A stretch of 64,000 nt of DNA. Origin: CBDFHB01 sp965250115 (GTDB lineage: Bacteria > Acidobacteriota > Vicinamibacteria > Marinacidobacterales > SMYC01). A model generated the notes under the pieces. The model did no database searches. It saw only the letters and a list, made by a program, of their open reading frames with translations, and was not told the DNA's origin. Positions 8,492 through 17,375 of the stretch are shown here, in pieces. The translations under genes were made by a program, and so were the position numbers. The stretch covers positions 3,596,001-3,660,000 of the forward strand of contig CBDFNJ010000002.1 of assembly GCA_965250115.1 (NCBI GenBank). The letters run 5' to 3'. Within the stretch, counting starts at the first letter, position 1. Each line of letters opens with the position of its first letter.

Positions 8492-9262
8492 TTGGAACCA
8501 CCGACCAATGCCCTCACCGTGCTCGTCGTACCCTGCTACAACGAGGAGCATCGCCTCAGAGCCGAGCCATTCGTAGCCTTCGCTCGCTCACGAAGCGACG
8601 TCCAACTCCTCTTCGTCGACGACGGAAGTCGCGATCGAACTTCCGAGGTGATCGAGCAAATCTGCCGGGGAGGGCCGTCGATGGGGCTCTTGCGCTTGCC
8701 ACAGAATCAAGGCAAGGCCGAAGCCGTCCGTCTGGGGTTTCGAGCCGCCTTCGAGAAATCGCCGCGGTATCTCGGCTATTGGGATGCCGACCTGTCGACA
8801 CCCCTGGAAGCGCTGTCCTCTTTCGAGACAGTCTTCGAGGAGCTCCCAGCCGTGGAGATGGTCTTCGGCTCGCGCGTCATGCTTCTCGGTCGAGACGTCG
8901 TTCGCGAGCGCTATCGCCACTACTTCGGCAGAGCCTTCGCCTCCCTGGCCTCGGCGATACTACGGCTCCCCATCTACGACACACAGTGCGGTGCCAAGCT
9001 GTTCCGAAACACGGAGACGCTGGGGGAGATCTTCAGCTCCCCTTTCGAGTCCAAGTGGGTATTCGATATCGAGATTCTGGCGAGGCTCGAAACGCTACGA
9101 TCTCGAACGGCGGGACCGCCCCCCAAACAGTGCGTCTACGAGCTCCCCCTCGAGCGGTGGCATCACGTCGGCAACTCCAAGATCGGGCTGAGCCACTTGC
9201 CGCGCGCGGCGATCGATCTCGGGCGCATCTATCGGGGGCTCAGAGCCGCGGGGCGCCGGTGA
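8492..9262 (+). CDS. Family 2 glycosyltransferase (DPM1/DPG synthase-like)
   Basis: A 256-residue GT-A glycosyltransferase resembling dolichyl- or polyprenyl-phosphate sugar synthases. Motifs are VVPCYNEEHRL at the N-terminus, LFVDDGSRDRT for nucleotide binding, NQGKAEAVRLGF, and YWDADLSTP carrying the DxD-like metal site; IYDTQCGAKLF is the conserved region near the acceptor site. No C-terminal membrane segments are present, as in soluble DPM1-type enzymes. Start is TTG 8492, right after the DinB gene. The lipid acceptor and sugar are not readable. Confidence 0.87.
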   Translation: MEPPTNALTVLVVPCYNEEHRLRAEPFVAFARSRSDVQLLFVDDGSRDRTSEVIEQICRGGPSMGLLRLPQNQGKAEAVRLGFRAAFEKSPRYLGYWDADLSTPLEALSSFETVFEELPAVEMVFGSRVMLLGRDVVRERYRHYFGRAFASLASAILRLPIYDTQCGAKLFRNTETLGEIFSSPFESKWVFDIEILARLETLRSRTAGPPPKQCVYELPLERWHHVGNSKIGLSHLPRAAIDLGRIYRGLRAAGRR

Positions 9263-9302
9263 CGAGTGGCGCGGTGGATCTTCGATTTCAGCTTTTCGTT
9301 CT

Positions 9303-10073
9303 TCATTGGTTGAGCTCCTGGGCGATGCGCACCCCCTCCAGAACGAGGTCGGGGTGAACGGCGCTGAAGATCCCGGCCTCGGCGAAGAGACCGGCGAATC
9401 CTCCGGTCCCGACGATCACCGGGGTGGTTGCTTTGAAGCACTCCCTGACGAGCTGGTCCCGGATCTCGCGGATCGCCCCCAAGTGGCCCCAGTAGAGGCC
9501 GGCCTGGATGCTCTCGACAGTCGAACGCCCGCAGATCTGGTCGGGACGGATGATCTCCACCTTGGGGAGGCGGGCGGTGTTTTGCTCGAGGGCGCGCATC
9601 GAGATGCTGAGACCGGGAACGATGACGCCGCCGAGGTACTCGCGCTCGACATTGACCCCCTCGATGGTGGTGGCGGTGCCGAAGTCGATGATGACCAAAT
9701 CCTCGCCCGGGTAGCGGTCGACCGCTCCGACGGCGCAAGCGATACGGTCGGCCCCGACCTCGGCCGGGTTTTTGTAGCGAATCTTGAGGCCGGTCTTGAG
9801 GCCGGCACGAAGGATAAAGGGCTCGAGGTCGAAGTATCGGCGGCAGGCGTTGACCAGCGAGTGGTTGAGATCGGGCACCACCGAACAGAATCCGACCGCC
9901 GACACCGCCGCCGGATCGTGCCCGTTTTCGCGCACGACCTGCCTGAAGAAGAGACCGAGCTCGTCGGACGAGGCGCCGCGCTGGGTGATCTTTCTAAATC
10001 TCGACTGAAGACCACTGTCGTCGAAGATCCCGCCGTAGATCTGGGAGTTCCCGACATCGAGGCTGAGTTTCAT
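9303..10073 (-). CDS. coaX: Type III pantothenate kinase
   Basis: A 256-residue CoaX, which phosphorylates pantothenate in the first step of CoA synthesis and lacks feedback by CoA. ASKHA signatures are present: DVGNSQIYGG at the N-terminus, EVGADRIACAVGA, and IIDFGTATTIEG for nucleotide and metal binding, then GGVIVPGLSISMRAL. It is the last gene of a minus-strand run (reductase-like, panB, panC, coaX) and lies 33 nt after panC, so the operon carries out most of the route from ketoisovalerate to 4'-phosphopantothenate. Confidence 0.95.
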   Translation of the reverse strand: MKLSLDVGNSQIYGGIFDDSGLQSRFRKITQRGASSDELGLFFRQVVRENGHDPAAVSAVGFCSVVPDLNHSLVNACRRYFDLEPFILRAGLKTGLKIRYKNPAEVGADRIACAVGAVDRYPGEDLVIIDFGTATTIEGVNVEREYLGGVIVPGLSISMRALEQNTARLPKVEIIRPDQICGRSTVESIQAGLYWGHLGAIREIRDQLVRECFKATTPVIVGTGGFAGLFAEAGIFSAVHPDLVLEGVRIAQELNQ

Positions 10074-10106
10074 GAAGCATCTCCCTCACCGGCATCGTTG
10101 CGGAAT

Positions 10107-10871
10107 CTATACCCGGACATTGTCTATCAACCTCACCTTTCCGAGGCGCACCGCTCCCAGGACGCGGTCGTCCCAGCGCTCGACATAGTCAACTCCGAAG
10201 CCGGCCCGCTCCAGCGCCTCGCGCGTGGCTCCTGGAGCTTTACCACCCGAGAGCACGCGATGAAACTCGGGCGCCAGCCGCCGTTCGTCCTCGCTGAGGA
10301 GGACGTTGCGCGAGCTCAGCGCCAGGCCGTCTGGCTCGCGCACCACCGGACAGGGCACGATCTCGGTGTCGAGAAAGAACGCCGCCGCCATGCCGCGGAC
10401 CAGGACGTACTGCTGCCAGTCCTTCTCTCCAAAGTAGGCGCGGTCGGGCCGGACGATCGCTAGGAGCTTGAGGACCACAGTTAGCACACCGTCGAAATGG
10501 CCGGCACGATAGGCGCCCTCGAGCTCGCGGCTGGCAACCGACTCGGTGACCCGAAAACGGTAGCCGTCGTGGTAGACGGCTTCGCTCGTCGGAAAGACCA
10601 CGACATCGGCGCCGACGCTTTCCACCTTTTGAAGATCGGCCTCGAAGGTCCTCGGGTAGGCTTCGAGGTCGGCGGGGTCGTCGTACTGGGTCGGGTTGAC
10701 GAAGATCGAGACCACCGTGTAGTCGTTCTCGGTCCGCGCTCGTTCGATCAGGCTCAGGTGCCCGTCGTGGAGCGCACCCATGGTCGGCGCCAATCCGATC
10801 GAGCGGCCCTCCTTGGCAACCTCGCGCATCCTCCCGCGCGCCTCGGCGATGTCGCGGAACACCTCAGTCAT
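10107..10871 (-). CDS. panC: Pantothenate synthetase (pantoate--beta-alanine ligase)
   Basis: A 254-residue PanC, joining pantoate and beta-alanine with ATP. The HIGH-type motif is PTMGALHDGHLSLI and the KMSKS-like region is LALSSRNVLLS. FVNPTQYDDPADLEAYPR and YFGEKDWQQYVLV are pantoate- and ATP-site segments. Start ATG 10871 is preferred because it overlaps the panB stop as ATGA; the longer open frame upstream is inside panB. The length is slightly shorter than the usual 280 residues. Confidence 0.95.
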   Translation of the reverse strand: MTEVFRDIAEARGRMREVAKEGRSIGLAPTMGALHDGHLSLIERARTENDYTVVSIFVNPTQYDDPADLEAYPRTFEADLQKVESVGADVVVFPTSEAVYHDGYRFRVTESVASRELEGAYRAGHFDGVLTVVLKLLAIVRPDRAYFGEKDWQQYVLVRGMAAAFFLDTEIVPCPVVREPDGLALSSRNVLLSEDERRLAPEFHRVLSGGKAPGATREALERAGFGVDYVERWDDRVLGAVRLGKVRLIDNVRV

Positions 10872-11656
10872 TTGTAGCTCTCTCGAGAGTTGGGGAAGGA
10901 TCCCGAGGTGACGTCTTCGTGGTAGGCTTGGACGGCCTCCCGGATCAGGTTCGATCCATCCATCCACGTGCGGACGAACTTGGGTCGGAAGGCGGTGTTT
11001 ACACCAAGGAGATCCTGAAGCACCAGCACCTGGCCGCCAACATCGGGTCCGGCGCCGATGCCGATGGTGGTTATCTCGAGTGCCCTGGTGACCTCGGCAG
11101 CGACCGCCGCCGGGACGGCTTCCAGCACCAGCGCGAAGCTCCCCGCCCGCTCGAGCGCGAGCGCCTGCTCCACCAGCGCGGCGGCCTCCCCCTCATCGCG
11201 CGCCTGGACCTTGAATCCGCCTAACTGATGAACCGACTGTGGGGTCAGACCGAGGTGTCCCATGACCGGAACCCCGGACTCGACGATGTGCCGCACCAGC
11301 TCGACATTGCCGTTGGCGCCCTCGAGCTTGACCGCGTTGGCGCCGGCGTTCATGAGCTTGCCGACGTTGCTCATGGCGACCTCCAGCCCCTTGCGGTAGG
11401 AGAGGAAGGGCATATCCCCGATCAGGAACTTCTTCGGCATCCCCCGACGTACCGCGGCCGTGTGCGCGGCCATGGTGTCGATGTCTACCGGCAGCGTGGT
11501 GTCGTGGCCGTAGACCACCATTGCCAGGCTGTCGCCGACGAGCACGCAGTCGATGTCGGTTTCGGCGATCAGCGCAGCGCTCCAGCTGTCATAGCAGGTA
11601 ACCATCGAGATGGGCACGCCTTCCCTCTTCTTGTCGACAAAGCTTTGAACGATCAT
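10868..11656 (-). CDS. panB: 3-methyl-2-oxobutanoate hydroxymethyltransferase
   Basis: A 262-residue PanB that makes ketopantoate from ketoisovalerate and methylene-tetrahydrofolate. It has the metal-site motif VTCYDSWSAALIAE, the conserved VLVGDSLAMVVYGH and TTLPV, and GHLGLTPQSVHQLGG. The gene overlaps the next gene (panC) and the previous reductase-like gene by 4 nt each, indicating translational coupling. No panD is visible in the window. Confidence 0.95.
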   Translation of the reverse strand: MIVQSFVDKKREGVPISMVTCYDSWSAALIAETDIDCVLVGDSLAMVVYGHDTTLPVDIDTMAAHTAAVRRGMPKKFLIGDMPFLSYRKGLEVAMSNVGKLMNAGANAVKLEGANGNVELVRHIVESGVPVMGHLGLTPQSVHQLGGFKVQARDEGEAAALVEQALALERAGSFALVLEAVPAAVAAEVTRALEITTIGIGAGPDVGGQVLVLQDLLGVNTAFRPKFVRTWMDGSNLIREAVQAYHEDVTSGSFPNSRESYK

Positions 11657-12360
11657 TGTCTCGCCTCCTGCTCGTCGAACGCACCGATGAACGCGCGGTA
11701 GACCTCGTGGTAGGGATCTCCTTCGAGGGCCCGGAGATCGCGTTCGACGGTTCGTCGGTCTCCCCTGGCCAGCGATCCCGTGAGGGCGTCACGGCCGGAA
11801 ACGGCGATGTTGAGCCTGGTCCTCTCCAGGTAGGGCTCGAGCACCTCGCGCGGCAGACCCAGTCGATGCTCGAAATCGTCGAAGGCCTTGGCCCACAGCA
11901 TGGTGGTGAAGTTACCCGCGAGAACGCAGAGCGCGTGGTAGAGCGGTTTGAGCTCGGGGTCGATCGACCACGAAGGGTTGCGAAGGGCGGGAAAGACGTC
12001 GTGAAAGCCGAGCCCGCCCTCCTCGACAACAAAGGGCGCGGTCCGGTAGTTCTCGAGGCTGTACAGTTCGGGACCAAAGGTCATCAGCGGATGGAGGCCG
12101 TGGGCGCCCTCGAGCGTCAGGCTTCCCGAAAAGTGCACCGTCGGCCGGTTTCGAAGATCCGGGTGGTCGGCAAGGAACGACGCCAGAGCATCGTCGCTGA
12201 TCGCCAAAAGCACGATATCGGCGACCGCCAAGGCCTCCTCGGGCGCCACCGCCTCGCCACGATGCCAGCTGAGAAATCGTTGGGCTTCGAGCTTTAGGTA
12301 GCGGGCCATGTGGGTGGCCAGGCGTCCCCGGCCGATCAGGCCATAGGTGGGCTTTTCCAT
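11653..12360 (-). CDS. DUF2520/Rossmann-like oxidoreductase, candidate ketopantoate reductase
   Basis: A 235-residue protein with an N-terminal nucleotide-binding fold (YGLIGRGRLATHMARYL, a GxGxxA-like loop) and a C-terminal helical domain of the DUF2520 type (LAGNFTTMLWAKAFDDFEHRLGL). It is the first gene of the run and overlaps panB by 4 nt. The operon otherwise lacks the NADPH-dependent step ketopantoate to pantoate, so it is a good candidate for that step. I recall that the alternative ketopantoate reductase PanG is also a Rossmann/DUF2520-type protein; that equivalence needs a profile comparison. It is not the classical PanE sequence. Confidence 0.7.
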   Translation of the reverse strand: MEKPTYGLIGRGRLATHMARYLKLEAQRFLSWHRGEAVAPEEALAVADIVLLAISDDALASFLADHPDLRNRPTVHFSGSLTLEGAHGLHPLMTFGPELYSLENYRTAPFVVEEGGLGFHDVFPALRNPSWSIDPELKPLYHALCVLAGNFTTMLWAKAFDDFEHRLGLPREVLEPYLERTRLNIAVSGRDALTGSLARGDRRTVERDLRALEGDPYHEVYRAFIGAFDEQEARQ

Positions 12361-12506
12361 GACGGTACCTGTCCTTTAGATCAAGTCCGTGTTTTCGAAC
12401 AACGGCGGGTGTTGTACTCGTCACCGTCGCAAGCGATCGATGCGCACCCACGCCTAGGATAGGGCAATCCTCGCCCCGTGACAAGACTCTGGCGGTGCTC
12501 GCGCCG

Positions 12507-13640
12507 TCAAATGAACGTAGAGAGCTTCTCGAGCGCTGCTCCCAGGCGTTTGACTCCTTCACGAATCACGGACTCCTCCGGCGAGAACGAGAGTCGGAGA
12601 TAGCGCGACGCTTCCGCTCCGAAAGCCACACCCGGAATCGTGATGAGCCCGGCGCGCTCGACAAGATCGAGCGCGAGCGCCAGACTGTCTCCATTCGGCG
12701 CGGCCTCGACAAGCATGTAATAGGCTCCTTGGGGCGCCAATGCGGGGGTGCACGATTGGATCTTCAGGAGCTCGTTCATGAGATCCCGCCGGCATCGATA
12801 CACGCGCCTTCGGGAGTCGAAGACCTCCGGATCGAGATTCCGGAGGAGCTCGAGCGCCAGTCGTTGGGACGGCGCAGGCGCGCAGGTCGCAACATACTGG
12901 TGGACGACGGTGATGGCTTCGATGAGCTCCGGTGAGCCGGCCGCCCAACCCAGGCGCCATCCTGTGAGCCCCGCCGCTTTCGAGAGACCGCCGACGACGA
13001 CCCCCTCCGGGTACACATCCAGAAGCGATGTCGGTCTTTCGTCGAAGTAGATCTCGCGGTAGACCTCGTCCGAGACGAGAAGCAGGTCCCTCGAGCGCGC
13101 CAACTTCGCGAGCGCCACGAGGTCTTCGCGGGACAGGACGCCTCCGGTCGGATTCGAGGGCGTGTTGACGACGACGGCCTTCGTTCGCGCCGAGACCTTC
13201 CGCTCGATCTCTTCAAGAGAGAAGGCGAACTGCTTGTCGGCCGGCAGCCGATAGGAGACGGGGAGGCCCCCGGCGAGCCGGGCGACTGCCGCGTAGGCGG
13301 GGTAGCCGGGGTCGGGCACGAGGACCTCGTCGCCGGGGTCGACGAAGGCGAGAAGCGAAGCGAAGAGTGCTTCCTCCGAGCCCACCGTCACGCAGACGGA
13401 GTCCGCTCCGCTTCGAGCACCGAGATAGTGCGCGACGGTCTCTCTCAGCTCGGAAAGCCCCGCGTTCGGCGTGTAGCCGTGAGGCGCGATGCCGAGCGTG
13501 TCGAACGCCGGGCGCAGCTGTGGCGGGGGCGCCAAACCGGGCTCGCCTAGCCCGAGGTCGACGGCCCCTTCGGGAGCGCGTGCCGGGACGCGGCGGAGAA
13601 GGGAGAGCTCGACGCCGTCGAGCCGACCCGCTCTACGCAC
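12507..13640 (-). CDS. dapC: Class I/II PLP aminotransferase (probable DapC)
   Basis: A 377-residue aminotransferase, last gene of a dap run, so likely N-succinyl-L,L-diaminopimelate aminotransferase in lysine/peptidoglycan precursor synthesis. Motifs: DLGLGEPGL at the N-terminus, YTPNAGLSELRE, VNTPSNPTGGVLS with the PLP-contacting Asn, and the PLP lysine in GGLSKAAGLTGWRLGW. Start GTG 13640 is chosen because it overlaps the dapD stop by 8 nt and begins family homology. The exact substrate is inferred from the operon; class I aminotransferases are hard to separate by sequence. Confidence 0.82.
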   Translation of the reverse strand: MRRAGRLDGVELSLLRRVPARAPEGAVDLGLGEPGLAPPPQLRPAFDTLGIAPHGYTPNAGLSELRETVAHYLGARSGADSVCVTVGSEEALFASLLAFVDPGDEVLVPDPGYPAYAAVARLAGGLPVSYRLPADKQFAFSLEEIERKVSARTKAVVVNTPSNPTGGVLSREDLVALAKLARSRDLLLVSDEVYREIYFDERPTSLLDVYPEGVVVGGLSKAAGLTGWRLGWAAGSPELIEAITVVHQYVATCAPAPSQRLALELLRNLDPEVFDSRRRVYRCRRDLMNELLKIQSCTPALAPQGAYYMLVEAAPNGDSLALALDLVERAGLITIPGVAFGAEASRYLRLSFSPEESVIREGVKRLGAALEKLSTFI

Positions 13641-14490
13641 CTTCGGTTCCTTCTCGCAGGCTCTTCTCGAGAACGACCGCCGCGTCCGTCCCGGCATCCC
13701 GGTACTTGACGACGACGGGTGCATAGAGCTGGAGGCCGTGCTCTGATGCGAACGCGCCCGAGGCAGGCCTGCTTCCGGGCACGACGACAGCGCTTGGAGG
13801 TATCGTGAGTGGCTTCGTCTCACTCGCGCGCAGGATCTGCTCTCGAACGAGGTCGTAGACGGTCGTTGCGCGCGTCAAGAGGACGCCCGGCGCGAGCACC
13901 GCGCCCTCACACACGCGAGCTCCCTCGTACACACCGCTCTGGCCGCCGACGAAGACGTCGTCCTCGATCACCACGGGCATCGCACCCGGCGGCTCGAGCA
14001 CCCCGCCAATCTGAACGCCGGCCGACAGGTGGACGCGTTTTCCGATGTGCGCGCAGGAGCCGACGAGCACGTGCGAGTCGAGCATCGTTCCCTCGTCGAT
14101 GTAGGCACCGATGTTGACGTAGGTCGGCGGCATGCAAACGACGCCGGGAGCGACATGGGCGCCTTCGCGAATGGAAGAGCCGCCGGGAACGATCCGTACC
14201 CCATCCTGAAGGGAAAAGGCTCGAGTTGGCATCGTATCCTTGTCGAAGAAGCTCGCATGGGGTGCCGGATATTCTCGGATGCGTCCGGCCCGAAACCCGA
14301 GCAGAATACCGCGCTTCACCCAGGCATTGACGTGCCACTGTCCATCGCGCACTTCCGCCGCCCTCGCGGAGCCGCTTTGAAGCGCGTCGCGAAGCTCTCC
14401 CACGACACTTGCGATCTCCTCTGAATCTGGTGCGGATGCCTTCGCCCAGAGCCGCTCGATCCTGTCTTCCAGACTTCCCGTCTCGGTCAT
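13633..14490 (-). CDS. dapD: 2,3,4,5-tetrahydropyridine-2,6-dicarboxylate N-succinyltransferase
   Basis: A 285-residue left-handed beta-helix acyltransferase in the succinylase branch of lysine synthesis. An N-terminal helical domain (residues 1-65) is followed by hexapeptide repeats: SSIREGAHVAPGVVCMPP, YVNIGAYIDEGTMLDSHV, LVGSCAHIGKRVHLSAG, then a C-terminal strand region. The start overlaps the dapA stop by 4 nt. Presence of dapD tells us the organism uses acylated intermediates rather than the DapL or Ddh shortcut. Confidence 0.95.
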   Translation of the reverse strand: MTETGSLEDRIERLWAKASAPDSEEIASVVGELRDALQSGSARAAEVRDGQWHVNAWVKRGILLGFRAGRIREYPAPHASFFDKDTMPTRAFSLQDGVRIVPGGSSIREGAHVAPGVVCMPPTYVNIGAYIDEGTMLDSHVLVGSCAHIGKRVHLSAGVQIGGVLEPPGAMPVVIEDDVFVGGQSGVYEGARVCEGAVLAPGVLLTRATTVYDLVREQILRASETKPLTIPPSAVVVPGSRPASGAFASEHGLQLYAPVVVKYRDAGTDAAVVLEKSLREGTEGA

Positions 14491-15401
14491 CCTGCCGAGA
14501 CTTTTTCTTCTCTCGCGACATCGATGAGCTTCATCGTCACGAGGAGGTCCCGAAGCCGCTGTCGGTCCGCGTCTGCGAGGGGCGTCAGCGGGAGTCGGCA
14601 GCGCTCCTCGATGAGCCCCATCATCGCGAGTGCGGCCTTCGCCGGGATCGGGTTGGTGTCGACGAAGTTCGCCCGCATCAAAGGCAGTAGTCGGAAGTGA
14701 AGCTCACGCGCCTGCTCGATTCGTCCCGCCAAGGCTTTCTTCACCATGGAGCTCATCAGCATCGGCACCTCGTTCGAGACGACGGAGACGACGCCGTCAC
14801 CCCCGAGCGCCGCGATCGGGAGCGCCAGGTGGTCGTCGCCGGAAAGGACCCGGAATCCATCGGGCCGATCCTCGAGGATCTGAGAGATCTTCGATAGATC
14901 TCCCGAGGCTTCCTTGATGCCCCGCACATTGGGGTGCGCGGCGAGCCGCTTGACCGTCGCGGGCAGCAGGCTGGCTCCAGTCCGCGCCGGGACGTCGTAG
15001 GCAAACAGAGGGATGTCGACTTCATCGGCAATCGTAGTGAAGTGCCGGTAGAGCCCTTCCTGATTCGGTCGATTGTAGTAGGGGACAACGGACATCAGCG
15101 CGTCCGCCCCCGCTTCCACTGCCTCTCGCGCGAATCGGACGACGGCGTCGGTCGCGTTCCCGCCGGCGCCGGCAATAATCAGTCGGTCCTTGGAGAACTT
15201 CTTGGACGCCTCGATGACTCGCAGCTTCTCGTCGTTCGTGAGGGTGGCGCTCTCCCCCGTTGTCCCGCAGGGAACGATGCCCTCGACGCCGCCTTCGATC
15301 TGACGCGTTACGAGGCGCTCCAGGGCGCCGAAGTCAACGGACCCGTCGCCCCGGAACGGGGTCACGAGGGCGGTAAACGTTCCTCGCCATGAAATGGTCA
15401 C
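14487..15401 (-). CDS. dapA: 4-hydroxy-tetrahydrodipicolinate synthase
   Basis: A 304-residue DapA condensing pyruvate with aspartate semialdehyde. Class I aldolase features: FTALVTPFRGDGSVDF at the start, GTTGESATLTNDEK, the catalytic-triad Tyr in PYYNRPNQEGLYRHF, and the Schiff-base lysine in VRGIKEASGDL. Start GTG 15401 is supported by a GGGAGG ribosome site and by the GTGA overlap with the dapB stop. Upstream open codons have no support. Confidence 0.95.
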   Translation of the reverse strand: MTISWRGTFTALVTPFRGDGSVDFGALERLVTRQIEGGVEGIVPCGTTGESATLTNDEKLRVIEASKKFSKDRLIIAGAGGNATDAVVRFAREAVEAGADALMSVVPYYNRPNQEGLYRHFTTIADEVDIPLFAYDVPARTGASLLPATVKRLAAHPNVRGIKEASGDLSKISQILEDRPDGFRVLSGDDHLALPIAALGGDGVVSVVSNEVPMLMSSMVKKALAGRIEQARELHFRLLPLMRANFVDTNPIPAKAALAMMGLIEERCRLPLTPLADADRQRLRDLLVTMKLIDVAREEKVSAG

Positions 15402-16135
15402 GACAACCTCCCTTCGAAAAGCTCGTGAAACTCGAAAACGCCTTGCTTGCCGCAAATCCACTCCGCGGCGAACAAGGCTCCGCGCGCGAAACCCTCGCGG
15501 CTCTTAGCGACGTGGGCAATCTCGAGGCCGTCCGCCGGAGAGTCGAATCCCACGACGTGCCGCCCGAACACGCTCCCCGCTCGGATGCCTACGACGTGCA
15601 GGCTCTTGTCGTCGATCGTAGCGGGAGCCTCGGTCTCGACGACCTCCTTGCGCGAGAGGGTCTGGACGAGGGTCGAGGCGAGCCGGAGCGCCGTACCGCT
15701 CGGAGCGTCGGACTTGTGTTTGTGATGGTGCTCGAAAACGTAGGGGTCGTACTCGGTGAAGCGCTCGAAGAGCCGAGCCGCCTGCCCGACCAGGGAAATC
15801 AGGATGTTCGCCCCGATCGAAAAATTCGCGCCGTAAACGAGCCCCGTACCGCTCTCCGCCACGATCTGACGTACTTCGTCGAGCCGCTCGTCCCACCCGG
15901 TCGTGCCCACGACGACGGGGAGCCCCGCCTCGGCGAGACGCTTGACAGTATCGTGCACGGCGTCCGGGGAGGTGAAGTCGATCGCGACATCAGCCCTGCG
16001 GAGCTCCTCCGGCATGAGTCCCTCCCCGAGCCTCGATGTCCGGTCCAACTCGACCACGATCTCATGGCCCGCCTTCCGCGCGAGGCTCGCGACCTCCCCC
16101 CCCATACGCCCGCGGCCCACAAGGACGATCCTCAC
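15398..16135 (-). CDS. dapB: 4-hydroxy-tetrahydrodipicolinate reductase
   Basis: A 245-residue DapB, the NAD(P)H-dependent second dap step and first gene of the four-gene run. It has the nucleotide loop VGRGRMGGEVA, IDFTSPDAV, VVGTTGWDE, and the catalytic motif EHHHKHKSDAPSGTAL. The start is GTG 16135. It overlaps dapA by 4 nt. Upstream (16136-16270) there is no obvious strong promoter; a hairpin terminator separates it from the spondin gene. Confidence 0.95.
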   Translation of the reverse strand: MRIVLVGRGRMGGEVASLARKAGHEIVVELDRTSRLGEGLMPEELRRADVAIDFTSPDAVHDTVKRLAEAGLPVVVGTTGWDERLDEVRQIVAESGTGLVYGANFSIGANILISLVGQAARLFERFTEYDPYVFEHHHKHKSDAPSGTALRLASTLVQTLSRKEVVETEAPATIDDKSLHVVGIRAGSVFGRHVVGFDSPADGLEIAHVAKSREGFARGALFAAEWICGKQGVFEFHELFEGRLS

Positions 16136-16270
16136 CCCGTGGCTCCGAGGGCCCGAGGTTCGAACCCTTCAACCATCGTGCGGGCGCGCGCAAAGCGCCT
16201 CGCGCTCGAAAGAGTCGTGTCGCCGAACTTCGTGACCAACATGTTCGATCTAAAGTACCCCAACGTAAGA

Positions 16271-16301
16271 AGGCCCGGGCTCCCCTAGGGAACCCGGGCC
16301 T
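16271..16301 (-). terminator. Hairpin terminator downstream of the spondin-domain gene
   Basis: A perfect 9-bp stem, AGGCCCGGG with CCCGGGCCT, and a 13-nt loop. On the minus strand it lies 21 nt past the spondin gene stop and before dapB, and is followed by TTCTTACG, a weak T tract. It probably insulates the dap operon from the upstream gene. Confidence 0.6.
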
Positions 16302-16322
16302 CGTGTTTCGATCTTTACCGAA

Positions 16323-17225
16323 TCAGCGCTTTCTTGAGCTCAGTGTGCATGGCTCCCGAAAGGGCCGCGAGGCCGAATTCCCGGCCCGCTTGAACTTTCG
16401 CTTCATGAACTGCGCAAGCATCGCATAAGCGCGCTCGTTCGACCGGACAAAGTGCTCGCTCACTGATTTCGTGGTCCTACGATGCCCCATTCTCGGACAC
16501 GAGTCAAGCCTTTTCTCCAGTACGAGGCCGCGCCGAACGTTAACCCCGATGAGCGCCATCGTGAAGCCCCGGCACCTGCGCATCGCGGCACCGCTAGGGC
16601 GCCGGCTCGGGCTCAGGTCGCCAGTGCCGTGGATCCCGTTGTGGATGTGAATCACACCGTTCTCGTCGAGCCCACCGTTGCCACCGCAATGCGGTCCTGG
16701 AATCGAACCGCATTGCTCGTCGTTGAGCTCGCTTCCCGCATCGAAGGCGGGAGCGAAATGCGTGATGACACCTCTGCGGCGAGGCCCACTCGCACCATTG
16801 AGCGCCAGGAAGGCGTCGTTGCTGGGCAGCATCATTCCGACAACACTGACACGGCTCATCGGCGTTCGCGCCCGTAGTCGAAGCCGAACCGATTCACCCG
16901 GCTTCAGAAGCTCGTTGGTCGCACGAACGTCCTCGACCTTGGGTAGTCCGGACAGCGCCATAACGAGCGGCACCGGATTCCCGTTTTCGGCGAGGATCAC
17001 GAGCGCGGGCCTCGCGGGCTCGGCGAGCTCGAAGATCCTGACGCCGGGGAGGTGCGTCGCCACCACCATGGGAGAGAACGACTGTCCTTGTGTAATGTTG
17101 GTGATCTCGACGATGTAGACCTGAGGGTGTGCCGCCTCAGCGTCCTCCTGGGCGAACGACGGATTGACGGTTGCGACGACGAGCGAGACGGCGAACAGGA
17201 AGGCAAAGGCATAGTTCCACTTCAC
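16323..17225 (-). CDS. Secreted spondin-domain protein with aberrant C-terminus
   Basis: A 300-residue protein with a clear signal peptide (LFAVSLVVATVNPSFA) and a spondin_N domain: VEITNITQGQSFSPMVVATH, FELAEPARPALVILAENG near the middle, and PGESVRLRLRA. Bacterial spondin-domain proteins are extracellular and usually end soon after a GDLSP...WRNPVARI-like strand. Here, after GIHGTGDLSP (residue about 205), the sequence becomes strongly basic and unlike the domain for roughly 95 residues (MKRKFKRAGNS near the end), suggesting a frameshift or fusion near 16600. Function is unknown. Confidence 0.7.
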   Translation of the reverse strand: MKWNYAFAFLFAVSLVVATVNPSFAQEDAEAAHPQVYIVEITNITQGQSFSPMVVATHLPGVRIFELAEPARPALVILAENGNPVPLVMALSGLPKVEDVRATNELLKPGESVRLRLRARTPMSRVSVVGMMLPSNDAFLALNGASGPRRRGVITHFAPAFDAGSELNDEQCGSIPGPHCGGNGGLDENGVIHIHNGIHGTGDLSPSRRPSGAAMRRCRGFTMALIGVNVRRGLVLEKRLDSCPRMGHRRTTKSVSEHFVRSNERAYAMLAQFMKRKFKRAGNSASRPFREPCTLSSRKR

Positions 17226-17295
17226 GAATGACTCCTTTTTTCGGGTTTGTGCTGTGCGGCGGACTCTAGTGTGTGAGACAGAGCGCGAGGCGAAA

Positions 17296-17354
17296 GGGTT
17301 TAAACAACTCGAACAACGCGCGACTGATGAGTCGAGTTGTTAAGGACTGACCCC
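17296..17354. repeat. REP-like palindrome, copy 1
   Basis: Inverted arms TTTAAACAACTCGA (17298-17311) and TCGAGTTGTTAAGGACTGACCCC (17332-17354). The right arm differs by one base from the reverse complement of the left arm of the repeat at 59597-59692. It sits in the gap between the divergently transcribed spondin and rfbB genes. Confidence 0.65.
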
Positions 17355-17375
17355 CGTTGATATAGTCGTGTGGTC

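Noticed and set aside
10871..10967. Longer panC start inside panB
   Set aside because: The extra 32 residues have no family similarity; ATG 10871 forms the ATGA overlap with the panB stop.
16140..16175. GGTTCGAACC resembling a tRNA T-arm near the dapB start
   Set aside because: The flanking bases do not form a 5-bp T-stem with the following CTTC, and no acceptor, D or anticodon arm can be built; the segment is also next to dapB coding sequence.
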